A stretch of 64,000 bases of DNA from Sulfurovum sp. (GCA_027081115.1 JALWLD010000057.1:360497-424496), one strand, 5' to 3'. Shown: positions 35,809 to 45,920, counted from the first letter of the stretch. The notes: generated by a model from the letters alone, not told the origin. Program-made: numbers and translations.

Positions 35809-37014
35809 ATGAAACACTTTTATCTGTCACTATTGCTCGCATCTTCACTTTTGGCTGACTGGAAGTCGGAGATGCTTGAAAAGAGCCATCAGATCTATAA
35901 TGAAACCAAAGATAAAACGATCCTCATCTATAAAGAAAATATGGAGAGTACGCCACTGAGCAAAGAGGAGCGTATGGATAAGGCCTGGGACAATGTTTAT
36001 GCTGATCTGGAGCAGGGTGCCAACTACATAGAAAAGTACAATAATGCACCGGAGTCTACCTGGATCGGTACAGATAAACAAGATGTACAAAATGACATTA
36101 ACAGGCTTTTTGAAACGATTGTGAATGCACTTATTGCTGATGATCTATTGATTTACAAAACCAAAATGGCTTCTTTGAAAAAAGATATAGCTCAGAATAA
36201 AGCAGATATTCTGAAATACCGTGAAAAGAGAATTGGTGCACCAAAGTCAAGTGCTGTCTATACCACCAAATCGGGATATGACAGTAAAATTGATGAGACA
36301 CACAAAGAGAATGTCATCTTGGAAAATGAGATGCGTATGATCAAAGATAATTTAAAGAAAAACTTTGCTGATATTGGTGTAAACCTTTCCTCAGAGCAGA
36401 TAGACCTGTTGCTTACACGGGTAGACGGAGATGATATTATACAGATCTCGTTGGTCATGGAGACACTCAAGCATATCACCAACCAGATATTGGCACTTAT
36501 GCAGGCAAGTAAAGAGGAGTTGACTCAGGCAAAGAAGTATTACGGTATGCATCAAGTGTTGTTGGAACTGGTAGTCTATATACAGCAAAAATACATAGAT
36601 AAATGTAATACTGTCTACCTGCCAAAGATCGACAGAATGATCTCCGACTCTGCAAATATGATGGAGAGTACCAAGTTTACGATGGATCAAGATGAAGATG
36701 TGCGAAGAAGGGCCATCTATACCAAGAATCTTGAGGCACAGGCATTGACTCATAAAGTAGCAAAACTCTACAGAAATGACATTGTGGCTTCCCGAGACAA
36801 TATGATAGAAGCACAAAAGATCGCCAAAGCAAATTTGACACTTTCTAAAAATACCTATCAGACAGTTATGCTCTCTGCAGATCTTTTTGATTTGATCAAT
36901 GAGAGTCAAAATATGTTTGCCGAGGTGAGTAAGATACAAGTACCCAACCTTGTGCCTTTTGAGAATATCCAGATGGAGAAAAAATATAGAGAGTTGACTG
37001 AGTCTTTACGATAG
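35809..37014 (+). CDS. Hypothetical secreted coiled-coil protein
   Basis: 401 aa from the ATG at 35809 (AAGGA upstream; a frame from 35782 is unlikely). Short signal peptide (MKHFYLSLLLASSLLADWK), then a long mostly helical protein rich in Lys, Asp and Met with coiled-coil stretches. No enzyme motif seen. It lies 33 bp before the hybrid sensor kinase gene, so it may be co-transcribed and act as a periplasmic partner; this is inference. Confidence 0.65.
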   Translation: MKHFYLSLLLASSLLADWKSEMLEKSHQIYNETKDKTILIYKENMESTPLSKEERMDKAWDNVYADLEQGANYIEKYNNAPESTWIGTDKQDVQNDINRLFETIVNALIADDLLIYKTKMASLKKDIAQNKADILKYREKRIGAPKSSAVYTTKSGYDSKIDETHKENVILENEMRMIKDNLKKNFADIGVNLSSEQIDLLLTRVDGDDIIQISLVMETLKHITNQILALMQASKEELTQAKKYYGMHQVLLELVVYIQQKYIDKCNTVYLPKIDRMISDSANMMESTKFTMDQDEDVRRRAIYTKNLEAQALTHKVAKLYRNDIVASRDNMIEAQKIAKANLTLSKNTYQTVMLSADLFDLINESQNMFAEVSKIQVPNLVPFENIQMEKKYRELTESLR

Positions 37015-37047
37015 CCAACGCTCTTAGCCTATGATTTAAGGATCGCT

Positions 37048-39684
37048 ATGAATGTATTAAAAAACAAACTTGTACTTACACTCTCTTTTATGGCCATAAC
37101 GCTTTTATTCTTATTTGCATCCTATGCTGCTTATTTCTCTTATACACACTATAAAAATGTTGTAAAACAAGAAATGCTTTCCTCTTTTCTTCAAGAGATG
37201 GAAGGACTTATAGATGCTTTGAATCATGAGCGTATAAACAGTGCAGTTTATCTTGCGAAAAGAGATCCTGGAGATTTAAATGTGCTTAAAGATATACAGA
37301 AGAGAGTAGATATAAAGTATCTGCAGGTGGAGCATTTTTTTAAAGAGAGCATAGGATTTTCTAGATACGAAAAATCTTTGTATGAAAGTAAAAAAAGTGT
37401 AGAAGAGGTCAGAGACTTACTGTTGGTGCAAAGTCCTTCATTCAGAAAAATTCTTTTTAATGGTTACCATCACACGGTGTATACGCAGTTATCGGATATA
37501 GTAAAAGAACTTTTTTTAACGGAGACAGATAAATTAAAAAAGAATGACCTGCTGATCTATCGTAAATATATGGATGTACAGGAGAATAGTGTACTTGAGA
37601 GCAGTTACATCGTCTATAAACTTGCATCCTCAACAGCGATGAACAGTGCAGAGATAACGATGTGGAAGGCTCTGTTAAAAAAAGATTTTTTACCGAACCT
37701 TCATATGCTTGCCAATAGTGCACTTGCACTGCAATTGGGTGAACTGTTGAGTGTAGAGCAATACAAAAATATCCTTTTAAGACAAAGAGAGATGATCTTG
37801 GCAGAGGCAGATAGAGGACACTATTCGGTTACAATAGATGGTTGGCTCAATAAAGTAAAAGAAAAAATGGAATATTTTTCTACCGTGCTGTCTCTTCTTA
37901 CGGCCAATATACATACTCAGGAAGAAGAAGAGATCAACCAAAGTCTCTTTTATGTACTTGCTTTAAGTGCCATGACACTCTTATTGCTTTTCTTTCTGTT
38001 TAAACTCTTGAAAATGTATATTTTAATGGCACAAAACAGACAGATCAGCGAAGAGACACTCCAAGAGATAGGTTTGGTCTTTGATGCTCAGCAGCAAAAA
38101 AAGATCCAAAGGTTGATTCGTGAAGGAAAAGTAGACAATATTTACAAATTTCTCATACAGGCGATAAAAGATGCAAATCAGACCAAAGACCTTTTTCTTG
38201 CCAATATGTCACATGAGATACGTACACCGTTAAATGGTGTTTTAGGGTTTACACAGCTACTTAAAAAGAGTGATGACAAAACGGAGCAGAGAGAATATAT
38301 AGAGATCATTGAAAAAAGTTCTGCCAATCTTTTGAGTATAGTAAATGATATTTTGGATCTTTCCAAGATCAAAGCAGAGAAAATAGAGTTTGAAAAGATC
38401 ATTTTTGATCCTATAGAGAGTTTTGAATCTACTATAGAGTCTTATGCTGCAAAAGCTGCAGAAGAAAATATAGATTTCAATATTTTTTTAGATCCAACGT
38501 TGCCGACAAAGCTTATAGGAGATCCTACAAAGATATCTCAGGTACTTGTGAACCTGGTAAGTAATGCTATTAAATTTACCTCCAAAAACGGTGAAGTCAA
38601 TGTACGTATAGAAAAAATTTCAGAAACACAGAGTGAAGCAAAAATAAAATTCTCTGTAGCTGATACAGGCATAGGACTTACCACTGAACAGAGAAAAAAG
38701 ATCTTTGAGGCATTCTCTCAGGCAGATATAAGTACAAGTAGAAAATATGGAGGTACCGGGCTTGGTCTCTCCATTTCTGGTAAGATCGTTAACCTGATGG
38801 GTGGAGAGTTGAAAATACGAAGTCAGAAAGATGAAGGTTCAGATTTCTTTTTTACACTTCATATTAAAAAAGCGGAAGGTGATACACTTAGAGTAGTTGA
38901 AGATCTTTCTGCCTTGACAGTAGGTATTTTAAATCCTCATATCGGATACCACTACTATAAAAATGAAAATCTTGAAGCTTATGTCTCTTTTAGCGGAGCA
39001 GAGGTAACACACTATTCAGATAAAGCACTGTTGGCACTGAAAGAGACGTCGGCACTCCCTGATATACTCTTTATAGATCATAAGTTCAGACATAGAGGAG
39101 AGGAGTTACAAAAGTTCATGGATTTTGATACAAGAATTGTTTTGATGACCACAAGAGATCAAAAACGGAGTATACAGTGTTACAGATCAAAAATTGACCG
39201 TATACTCTATAAGCCGGTAAACTTTACAAAAATACTCAATATTTTGACCAACAAAGAAGAATCTCTTGAAGAGAGTAGAAAGCTGATGTTTGAAAACCTG
39301 CATATACTTGTGGCTGAAGACAATGAGATCAATCAAAGACTTATTGAGAGTGTATTGACTCAGATGGGTATTGAGGTTACGATGGTCAGTGATGGTGCGC
39401 AGGCACTGGAAATGCGTAAAGAAAAGTTTTTTGATATGATCTTCATGGATATAGAAATGCCTATTATGGGTGGTATGGAGGCAACAGGTAAGATACTCAA
39501 TTATGAGAAGAGTCTTAAAGAGATACATGTCCCTATTGTGGCGTTAACTGCCAATGCATTGACAGGAGATAAAGCGATGTATATGGCTTCGGGTATGGAT
39601 GGCTACCTCTCCAAACCTATTGAACTAAATGTACTGCATGCCCTTTTGGAAGAGTATTTTAAAGAAAAAATCGTACAGGCATAG
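37048..39684 (+). CDS. Hybrid sensor histidine kinase with C-terminal receiver
   Basis: 878 aa. A membrane helix at about 10-30, a periplasmic all-helical sensor (about 35-300) that opens with IDALNHERINSAVYLAK, similar to NIT-type nitrate/nitrite sensors, and a second membrane helix at about 305-325. Then come HisKA with FLANMSHEIRTPLNGVLGF, HATPase with LVNLVSNAIKFTSKNG, DTGIGL and GGTGLGLSIS, a degenerate receiver (about 630-740), and a true receiver with FDMIFMDIEMPIMGGMEAT. No HPt domain or cognate regulator is adjacent. The NIT likeness is by eye only. Confidence 0.88.
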   Translation: MNVLKNKLVLTLSFMAITLLFLFASYAAYFSYTHYKNVVKQEMLSSFLQEMEGLIDALNHERINSAVYLAKRDPGDLNVLKDIQKRVDIKYLQVEHFFKESIGFSRYEKSLYESKKSVEEVRDLLLVQSPSFRKILFNGYHHTVYTQLSDIVKELFLTETDKLKKNDLLIYRKYMDVQENSVLESSYIVYKLASSTAMNSAEITMWKALLKKDFLPNLHMLANSALALQLGELLSVEQYKNILLRQREMILAEADRGHYSVTIDGWLNKVKEKMEYFSTVLSLLTANIHTQEEEEINQSLFYVLALSAMTLLLLFFLFKLLKMYILMAQNRQISEETLQEIGLVFDAQQQKKIQRLIREGKVDNIYKFLIQAIKDANQTKDLFLANMSHEIRTPLNGVLGFTQLLKKSDDKTEQREYIEIIEKSSANLLSIVNDILDLSKIKAEKIEFEKIIFDPIESFESTIESYAAKAAEENIDFNIFLDPTLPTKLIGDPTKISQVLVNLVSNAIKFTSKNGEVNVRIEKISETQSEAKIKFSVADTGIGLTTEQRKKIFEAFSQADISTSRKYGGTGLGLSISGKIVNLMGGELKIRSQKDEGSDFFFTLHIKKAEGDTLRVVEDLSALTVGILNPHIGYHYYKNENLEAYVSFSGAEVTHYSDKALLALKETSALPDILFIDHKFRHRGEELQKFMDFDTRIVLMTTRDQKRSIQCYRSKIDRILYKPVNFTKILNILTNKEESLEESRKLMFENLHILVAEDNEINQRLIESVLTQMGIEVTMVSDGAQALEMRKEKFFDMIFMDIEMPIMGGMEATGKILNYEKSLKEIHVPIVALTANALTGDKAMYMASGMDGYLSKPIELNVLHALLEEYFKEKIVQA

Positions 39685-39695
39685 TGAAGTACAGG

Positions 39696-40799
39696 TTAGA
39701 TCTTTCCTTCAAGGAAATGTTCAAAGATCTCTGTAACCAGTTTTATACGCTTTTCAAAGCTTTTTTTGGAAGCTCTCTCATGTATGGTATGGTCCCCGTC
39801 TCCGTAGGGCCCCCAGCCATCCAGTGTCGCTACACCTTGTGAAGAGATGATATTTGCATCAGAAACACCTCCACGTTTTTCTGTAGGCAGTGCTATATTG
39901 CAAAGTGTGTTGATCTTCTTTACAAAATCTGCCTGATCCAAAGAGGGTTGCATGACATCTCTTTGAATACCACCCAAGAGTGTTGCAGTGGTACCTTCCA
40001 CATAAGAGGTAGCTACAATCTCATCAATCGCCTTTAAGACCCTGTCTCGCTCTTGAGTATTGGTATATCGCAGTTCAAATGTGAGGTGGGCTTTGGGAGA
40101 GATGGTGTTGGCACCGATACCCCCGGAGAGTTTTCCGACATTGACCGTGGTCTCTTTCTCCAGATCTGTCAAGGCAACAAGTGCCTGTAGTTTGTGGGAA
40201 GCCTCGAGGTTTGCATCTGCACCTTTGGTATAGTGGTTTCCTGCATGCGCAGCAATACCTTCAATGTCTATGAAAAAAGTACCTACACCTTTTCGTCCTA
40301 CAACTACTTCATCATGTACACCGGCAGCTTCAAAGACCATACAGTAGTCATACTCTTTTGCAAGTTTGGCTGAGAGGTGTTTAGAGTCATCGCTTCCCGT
40401 CTCTTCATCACTTACCAGTAAAAAATCAATATTGTGGATCTCTCCAAATTTACGATAGACATTGCGCAGTGCTTGAAGTGCCACATAGTTACCGCCTTTC
40501 ATATCACAGACACCTGGTCCATAGATCCATTCATCATCTTCTTTAAAATCTTCAAAAGTCTCTGGAGGGAAAACGGTATCGATATGTCCAAGCAGGAGTA
40601 GCTTTTTCCCCTCTTTTTTTGGAGTAGTAAGATGAAGATGATCGCCAATCTCTTCTCTTGGGTATCGTGTCAGGGTATATCCCAGTAGTTCCAGCCAGTA
40701 GGCAAATACTTCTCCATTTTTGTCTACACCTTCTTTATTTTTGGTCCAGGAGTTAATTTCAATAATACTTTGAAGTTCTGAAAAATCGATGCTTGACAT
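39696..40799 (-). CDS. M20-family peptidase (carboxypeptidase G2-like)
   Basis: 367 aa. Zinc ligands and catalytic residues: HIDTVFPPE (His, Asp), GVCDMKGGNYVAL (bridging Asp), VSDEETGSDDSK (catalytic Glu and ligand Glu), and a late His in DGDHTIHERA. It resembles glutamate carboxypeptidases that remove C-terminal glutamate. It is convergent with the hybrid kinase and divergent from the ATP-grasp genes. A functional link with the ligases is possible but not shown. Confidence 0.88.
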   Translation of the reverse strand: MSSIDFSELQSIIEINSWTKNKEGVDKNGEVFAYWLELLGYTLTRYPREEIGDHLHLTTPKKEGKKLLLLGHIDTVFPPETFEDFKEDDEWIYGPGVCDMKGGNYVALQALRNVYRKFGEIHNIDFLLVSDEETGSDDSKHLSAKLAKEYDYCMVFEAAGVHDEVVVGRKGVGTFFIDIEGIAAHAGNHYTKGADANLEASHKLQALVALTDLEKETTVNVGKLSGGIGANTISPKAHLTFELRYTNTQERDRVLKAIDEIVATSYVEGTTATLLGGIQRDVMQPSLDQADFVKKINTLCNIALPTEKRGGVSDANIISSQGVATLDGWGPYGDGDHTIHERASKKSFEKRIKLVTEIFEHFLEGKI

Positions 40800-40928
40800 G
40801 GCCTACCTTTGTTTGATTATATAATAATAACATTTTTATAACATTCTGTAATATAATTATCTTAATTTTGCCCTATATTTTAGTGAAATATGGTAAAATA
40901 TACCTTTAAGATTTCAAAAGGAAACACA

Positions 40929-41834
40929 ATGTCCAGAAAAATTGGTATGTGGCTGTACAGTAATGGTGGTGGAGACAAAATTCAAAAGAAAATTGTCAAA
41001 AAACTCAAAGAGCGAGAGATCGAAACAGTAACCGATATCAACCTCCGTCAGGCGGTGGCAAAAAATGGACATATTCTTCATAATGATATGAAAATAGATA
41101 AGCTTGACCTCTTTTTCTCTTACAATGCAGGAGAGCAGACACAGTACCAAATGTTTCTCTATCAGGCACTTAACCGTGTGATGCCAATGATCAATACCTA
41201 TGAATCATTTGCTTTGACAGAAGACAAGTTTCAAACCTCTTTCCTTTTGAGACAACATGGTGTGGCTACACCGAGTTTTAAACTTTGTCACAGAGATGAC
41301 GGACATCATCTTAAAGCCATTATTAAAAAATGGGAAAAGATGGTCTATAAACCAACAGATGGTTGGGGTGGTGTAGGGCTCACTAAAATAGAGAGTGAAG
41401 CCACACTGGATACACTGCTTCCTTTCCTAAATCAGATGGACTTGAGATTTTTCTATGTGGAGAAGTTTTTGAAGTATGACAACACAGATTTCCGTGTAGA
41501 TATTGTAGATGGTGAGTTTGTAGGATGTTATGGGAGAAAAGCGAGTAGTACAGACTGGCGTACCAATGTCACTTCCGGTGGTTCTGTTTTTATGCGTGAA
41601 GCCAATGATGATATTATTAAACTGGCAAAAAAAGCTTCAAAGATCTGTGGTACGGATATTGCAGGTGTAGATATAATCTACGATCTTGAAAGAGAAGAGT
41701 ATGTGGTACTTGAAGTCAATGGTATTCCTGCTTTTGCAACACCGGAGCAGGAGAAGATGGGACTGAACTTTAACAATAAAAAGATTGACCTGATCGTAGA
41801 CCTGATAGATAGAAAATCTAAAAAGAAAAAATAG
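40929..41834 (+). CDS. ATP-grasp ligase, RimK-like
   Basis: 301 aa from the ATG at 40929, with AAAGGA upstream. N-terminal domain (about 1-95), then ATP-grasp: MVYKPTDGWGGVGLTK (phosphate loop), the acceptor-side loop DFRVDIVDGEFVGCYGRK, DWRTNVTSGGS, and the metal site VVLEVNGIPAF. These enzymes join an amino acid or small amine to a carboxylate through an acyl phosphate. Substrate unknown. It is the first of three plus-strand genes (ligase, ligase-HhH, M14 carboxypeptidase) with gaps of 21 and 26 bp, so very likely one operon. Confidence 0.82.
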   Translation: MSRKIGMWLYSNGGGDKIQKKIVKKLKEREIETVTDINLRQAVAKNGHILHNDMKIDKLDLFFSYNAGEQTQYQMFLYQALNRVMPMINTYESFALTEDKFQTSFLLRQHGVATPSFKLCHRDDGHHLKAIIKKWEKMVYKPTDGWGGVGLTKIESEATLDTLLPFLNQMDLRFFYVEKFLKYDNTDFRVDIVDGEFVGCYGRKASSTDWRTNVTSGGSVFMREANDDIIKLAKKASKICGTDIAGVDIIYDLEREEYVVLEVNGIPAFATPEQEKMGLNFNNKKIDLIVDLIDRKSKKKK

Positions 41835-41855
41835 TAAAAAAGAAGAGGAAAAAAA

Positions 41856-43289
41856 ATGGCAAAAAAGAAAAATAACCAGAAATTACCAAAATTAGGTATG
41901 TTGTATCTTGATTATGTATTGAGATTTTTTGATAAGTCAAACTTTAAGGGTTGGCCTGACAAGATAGAGACAGTAACCTATCACTGGAAGAATGACAAAG
42001 ATCGTTTTATCAAAGAAGTAAAACGTAAGAAGATCGACATTCTTATCGGTAACATTCCAGCAACTGCCTATGAAACATTCAGAGAGATCGCAAGAGAGCT
42101 TCCAAATGTGCAGTTCATTCCATCTATGGATACACAGTTCTCGAACAAGTCTAAAGAGAATGTTACACGTTTTGCCTGGAAGTATGATATACCTATTCCA
42201 AAAACATATATTTTCTATGATAAAAGTAAAGCTGAGAAGTTTATCGACAAAACAGAGTTTCCCAAGATCATTAAAAAATCTTACGGACCATCTAACTATG
42301 GAGGGTACTTTGTACATAAGGTAGATTCTGCACAGGAAGCACATAACCTTTTGGCTCAGAAAAAGTACCATCCTGTCTATATGCAGGACTTTGTTCCTAT
42401 GGAAGCAGATGTACGTGTGATGCTTATAGGTCACAAGCCTGTATGTGCCTTCTGGAGAAGAGCTCCAGAAGGAGAGTGGCTGACCAACACATCACAAGGT
42501 GGATCTATGGATTATATGGATGTACCTAAAGAGTTGTTGGACCTTGCCGTAAAAGTTTCCAAAGCAGCCAATGCCGAGTATTGGGCATGTGATGTGGCTG
42601 TTGGTGCAGATGGTAAATACAGAATCCTTGAATGTGCAACTGCTTTTGCAGCCTTCCCATACATTAGAGACTGGATTGGTCAGTATTTGATGTGGAAATT
42701 TTCAAATGGAAGATTCCCTAAGCCAAATATTCCTCTGTATAACTGGGAAGAGTTGGGCAAGATGGATCCTTCTGTACTTAGAACGCTGCGTTACATTACT
42801 TTTGGTCGTTACACACCTTCGTATGATGGTGCCTATTTCCTTGACAAAAAAGTAAGAGAGACACAAGAGGGTGAAATGTATCTGCATGAGTTGGATGCGC
42901 TCTACCCAATGTTGATGACTGAAGACAGAACAAAAGAGGAGTGGCCAAGTGAAAAATGGAACTTCCAGGACAATTATGGTCATACGGTCAGAAAAGTACA
43001 TGCTCAGAGTAATCCAAAGATCAAAGAGTCTGATGAATCTGCAGAAGCGCAGGAGCAGGAAGATATGATCGAACTTACAGAAAAGAAGGTTAAAAAACTG
43101 TTAACTTCTGTAGAAGGTATAGGTAAAAAGAAAGCAGAACAGATCATGGACAGATTCGATACAACAGAACTTGTGCACACTTTGGAAACAGCACCACATA
43201 AGATAATGGAAGAGGTCTCCTGGTTTAAGAAGAAGTTTATGAAAAAACTTGTAAAAGAGTGGGAAGATTTTAAAGAGAAATTAAAATAA
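41856..43289 (+). CDS. ATP-grasp protein with C-terminal helix-hairpin-helix
   Basis: 477 aa. ATP-grasp core with KIIKKSYGPSNYGGYFVHK, DVRVMLIGHKPVCAFWRRAP and WLTNTSQGGSMDYM. The metal site that reads EVNxxP in RimK-like enzymes is ECATAFAAFP here, so the Asn is replaced and activity may differ. An acidic linker (about 390-410) leads to a helix-hairpin-helix (SVEGIGKKKAEQIMDRF) and a basic C-terminal helix, features usual in DNA-binding proteins and not in ligases. It is paired with the RimK-like gene before it and the carboxypeptidase after it. Function unknown. Confidence 0.8.
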   Translation: MAKKKNNQKLPKLGMLYLDYVLRFFDKSNFKGWPDKIETVTYHWKNDKDRFIKEVKRKKIDILIGNIPATAYETFREIARELPNVQFIPSMDTQFSNKSKENVTRFAWKYDIPIPKTYIFYDKSKAEKFIDKTEFPKIIKKSYGPSNYGGYFVHKVDSAQEAHNLLAQKKYHPVYMQDFVPMEADVRVMLIGHKPVCAFWRRAPEGEWLTNTSQGGSMDYMDVPKELLDLAVKVSKAANAEYWACDVAVGADGKYRILECATAFAAFPYIRDWIGQYLMWKFSNGRFPKPNIPLYNWEELGKMDPSVLRTLRYITFGRYTPSYDGAYFLDKKVRETQEGEMYLHELDALYPMLMTEDRTKEEWPSEKWNFQDNYGHTVRKVHAQSNPKIKESDESAEAQEQEDMIELTEKKVKKLLTSVEGIGKKKAEQIMDRFDTTELVHTLETAPHKIMEEVSWFKKKFMKKLVKEWEDFKEKLK

Positions 43290-43315
43290 ATAAATTTTAA
43301 AGTGAATAATAAACA

Positions 43316-45892
43316 ATGAAAAACCAATATATGTCTTATGCAGAGAGTTTAGACTTTCTCTATAAGATGGAAAAAATATATCCTGATCTTATTGAGATCA
43401 TCAAGATAGGTACGACCTTTGAAGGACGTGATATTGTCCTTGCCAAAATATCAAAAAATGTAGAAACAGCTGATGAAAAGCCGGCGATGCTCTATACCGG
43501 TTCTGTACATGCACGTGAGTGGATAGGACATGAACTGGCACTCAAATTCATAGAGTTTGTTGCCCAAAATCAGGATGTAGACCCGGAACTTGAAAAGTCA
43601 CTCACTGAATCAACCCTCTATATGGTACCTTGCCTGAATCCTGATGGCTATGAGTACTCAAGAAAACACTTCTCTTTCTGGCGTAAGAACAGACGTAAAA
43701 ACCATGATGGGACTATTGGGGTAGACCTGAACAGAAACTTTTCTATTGGGTTTGTGAAACAGAAAGATACCTCTTCAAACGTGTATGGTGGAGAAGAACC
43801 ATTCTCTGAAGCTGAAACCAGAGCCATTAAAGAGTTTGTGGATGCGCATGAAAATATAACGATAGCTTTTGATTACCACTCTCAGGGTAATGTCTTTTTC
43901 CCTGCACACAAATTTATGCATGAAGCTGAACTTGATGGAACAGACATGAATGCACTCTGTGCAAACATGAACTATGAGTTTGCCAAAGTAACCGGAAGAA
44001 AGTACGGTATACATAGAGGTAAGCCGCCTGCACATCTCATTAGTGGTTCTGGACGGGAGTACTACTACTCTAAGGGGATCATCGCTGTAGTGGTTGAGGT
44101 AGGAACGAAGAACATACCTGACTATATGAAAAGTATGTCAGGGAGTATCAATGAGAATATACCGGCACTTAAAAAAGCATTTGGAGAGGTTATTAACTAC
44201 TCTGCTGTTGCGCCACAGCGTGTTGAAGAATTTACTATTGACTCAAGAGATGCCAGCTCTGTAACCTTGGTTTGGAAATATGAGCAGCGTGATGATATCT
44301 TTTTTGAGATATATAGAAGTACCAAAGACAAAGATGCCTGTAACGAAAGTACTAAAGTCGGGGTAGTTGGAGAGAACAGTTTTACCGATACGGACCTGAA
44401 CTCTTCTACCAACTACCATTACACTATTCGTGCAGTCAATAAAAGTACAGGATATAAATCTCCTTTTGCACCTATTGTCAAAGTACGTACAGGGTTGGAG
44501 GATTCTGAGTTCTTTAAATTGATCTTTGCAAGTAAAAGTGGTACAGGTTATGTGGGACAGTACACACAAGAGCAGAACAGGGCACACTTTGGACTGAACT
44601 CACTCTTTGTAGGTATCAATAAATCACGTGGTATTTGTGATGCTGTGGTTAGTTTCGATCTGGATTCACTCCCTGAAAATGCCATTATCAAATCAGCAAG
44701 ATTTTATATCTATCCTATGAACAGGGTAGCAGCCAAAATTGAGAAGTTTGGTGAGTGGAATCTCTCTTTGCTTAAAGAGGGCAGTTTTACAGAAATTACA
44801 GACTTCGAACAGATAGACAATGCAGAAGCCAAAGGGGTCATCGGTAGAGCGATACAGTCAAGTAATCTGACACAGGGTATCTGGAATCACTGGTCTTTTT
44901 CTAAACATGAGTGTCGTTTGCTTCAGGAGTCATTGGAGAGTGGTTCTGCTACGTTTAGAGTTGACGGACCAAAGACCTTGCCTCACGGAGAAGATTCTCA
45001 AATGATGCAATTTGATATTGGTTACGGGCAGTTTGGTGGAGGAATCCACTATAGACCTATTCTTGATATCAAGTATACTTTAAAAAACGAGAAGATCAAG
45101 CTGAGTGCTTCAACACAGTCTACAATCTGTATGGATAGAAAAGAGGATGGTTTAAAGAGTGGTTTTGATACGGAAGGGCAAAAGATCTACTCCTATATGG
45201 ATTTTGATCTTTCTTTATTGCCAGACCCTGATACAACTATGATAACCTCTTGTGCTTTACGTATTTCTGCCAAAAACAGCTTTAAAAAGAAGTCTGATAT
45301 CCGTTATTATGTGGAGTTGGTAGAGTTGGATGAAGTAGGTTCGTATGAAGATATCAAAAACCGTGACAAAATTGAGTATCTTGGTTACGAAGTGGCAGAG
45401 TCAGACTTGAAAAAAGATGAGTGTCAGTATTTCAATTTCGATACTTACTCAAAGTCTATTTTGGACACCTTGCATCAAGAGGGCAAAACTTTGAAACTGG
45501 TTATTAAACCGACCTCTTCACTGGGTGCCAAAAACAGGATCATTGAGTGGAATGCTGATGTTGAACTCCTTGTAAACTATATACCAAAAAGACGTACAGC
45601 ACTGCCGGCTGTTAAGAACTTGATCATTAAAAAAGAGAATAAAATGATCAAGTTAAGTTGGGAAGGTATCGATGATGAAGCCTTGAACGGTTATTATGTG
45701 GTGAGAAACTCATTCCATACCCCTAAACACTTTATGGATGGTGTAAAGCTCTATGGAGGAAAAGATACCTGGACTTATGACAACTTTGCCTCTTTTGACA
45801 AAGAGAAGTACTACGCGGTCTTTACCTATGATGATGTACCGAACTTCTCAGAGCCTGCAACGTTAAAGTATAATCCTTTAGAGAAGTATTAA
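43316..45892 (+). CDS. Large M14 zinc carboxypeptidase with FnIII and DNRLRE-like domains
   Basis: 858 aa. M14 domain at about 1-300: zinc ligands in SVHAREWIGHE and FDYHSQGN, substrate Arg region VDLNRNF, and catalytic Glu in VVVEVGTK. Then a fibronectin-III domain (about 305-395), two DNRLRE-like beta domains (about 400-760, e.g. VSFDLDSLPENAIIKSARFY) and a final FnIII-like domain. No signal peptide is seen, though such tail domains are usually extracellular. It follows two ATP-grasp genes, a ligase/carboxypeptidase pairing that recalls addition and trimming of C-terminal amino acids. The role is inference. Confidence 0.85.
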   Translation: MKNQYMSYAESLDFLYKMEKIYPDLIEIIKIGTTFEGRDIVLAKISKNVETADEKPAMLYTGSVHAREWIGHELALKFIEFVAQNQDVDPELEKSLTESTLYMVPCLNPDGYEYSRKHFSFWRKNRRKNHDGTIGVDLNRNFSIGFVKQKDTSSNVYGGEEPFSEAETRAIKEFVDAHENITIAFDYHSQGNVFFPAHKFMHEAELDGTDMNALCANMNYEFAKVTGRKYGIHRGKPPAHLISGSGREYYYSKGIIAVVVEVGTKNIPDYMKSMSGSINENIPALKKAFGEVINYSAVAPQRVEEFTIDSRDASSVTLVWKYEQRDDIFFEIYRSTKDKDACNESTKVGVVGENSFTDTDLNSSTNYHYTIRAVNKSTGYKSPFAPIVKVRTGLEDSEFFKLIFASKSGTGYVGQYTQEQNRAHFGLNSLFVGINKSRGICDAVVSFDLDSLPENAIIKSARFYIYPMNRVAAKIEKFGEWNLSLLKEGSFTEITDFEQIDNAEAKGVIGRAIQSSNLTQGIWNHWSFSKHECRLLQESLESGSATFRVDGPKTLPHGEDSQMMQFDIGYGQFGGGIHYRPILDIKYTLKNEKIKLSASTQSTICMDRKEDGLKSGFDTEGQKIYSYMDFDLSLLPDPDTTMITSCALRISAKNSFKKKSDIRYYVELVELDEVGSYEDIKNRDKIEYLGYEVAESDLKKDECQYFNFDTYSKSILDTLHQEGKTLKLVIKPTSSLGAKNRIIEWNADVELLVNYIPKRRTALPAVKNLIIKKENKMIKLSWEGIDDEALNGYYVVRNSFHTPKHFMDGVKLYGGKDTWTYDNFASFDKEKYYAVFTYDDVPNFSEPATLKYNPLEKY

Positions 45893-45901
45893 TACTTTAG
45901 T

Positions 45902-45920
45902 GTCATCCTTTTTGGATGAC
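45902..45920 (+). terminator. Hairpin after the M14 gene
   Basis: Stem GTCATCC / GGATGAC with a T5 loop, 10 bp past the stop codon. No T-run follows, so it is a modest terminator or a transcript-end structure. Confidence 0.5.
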
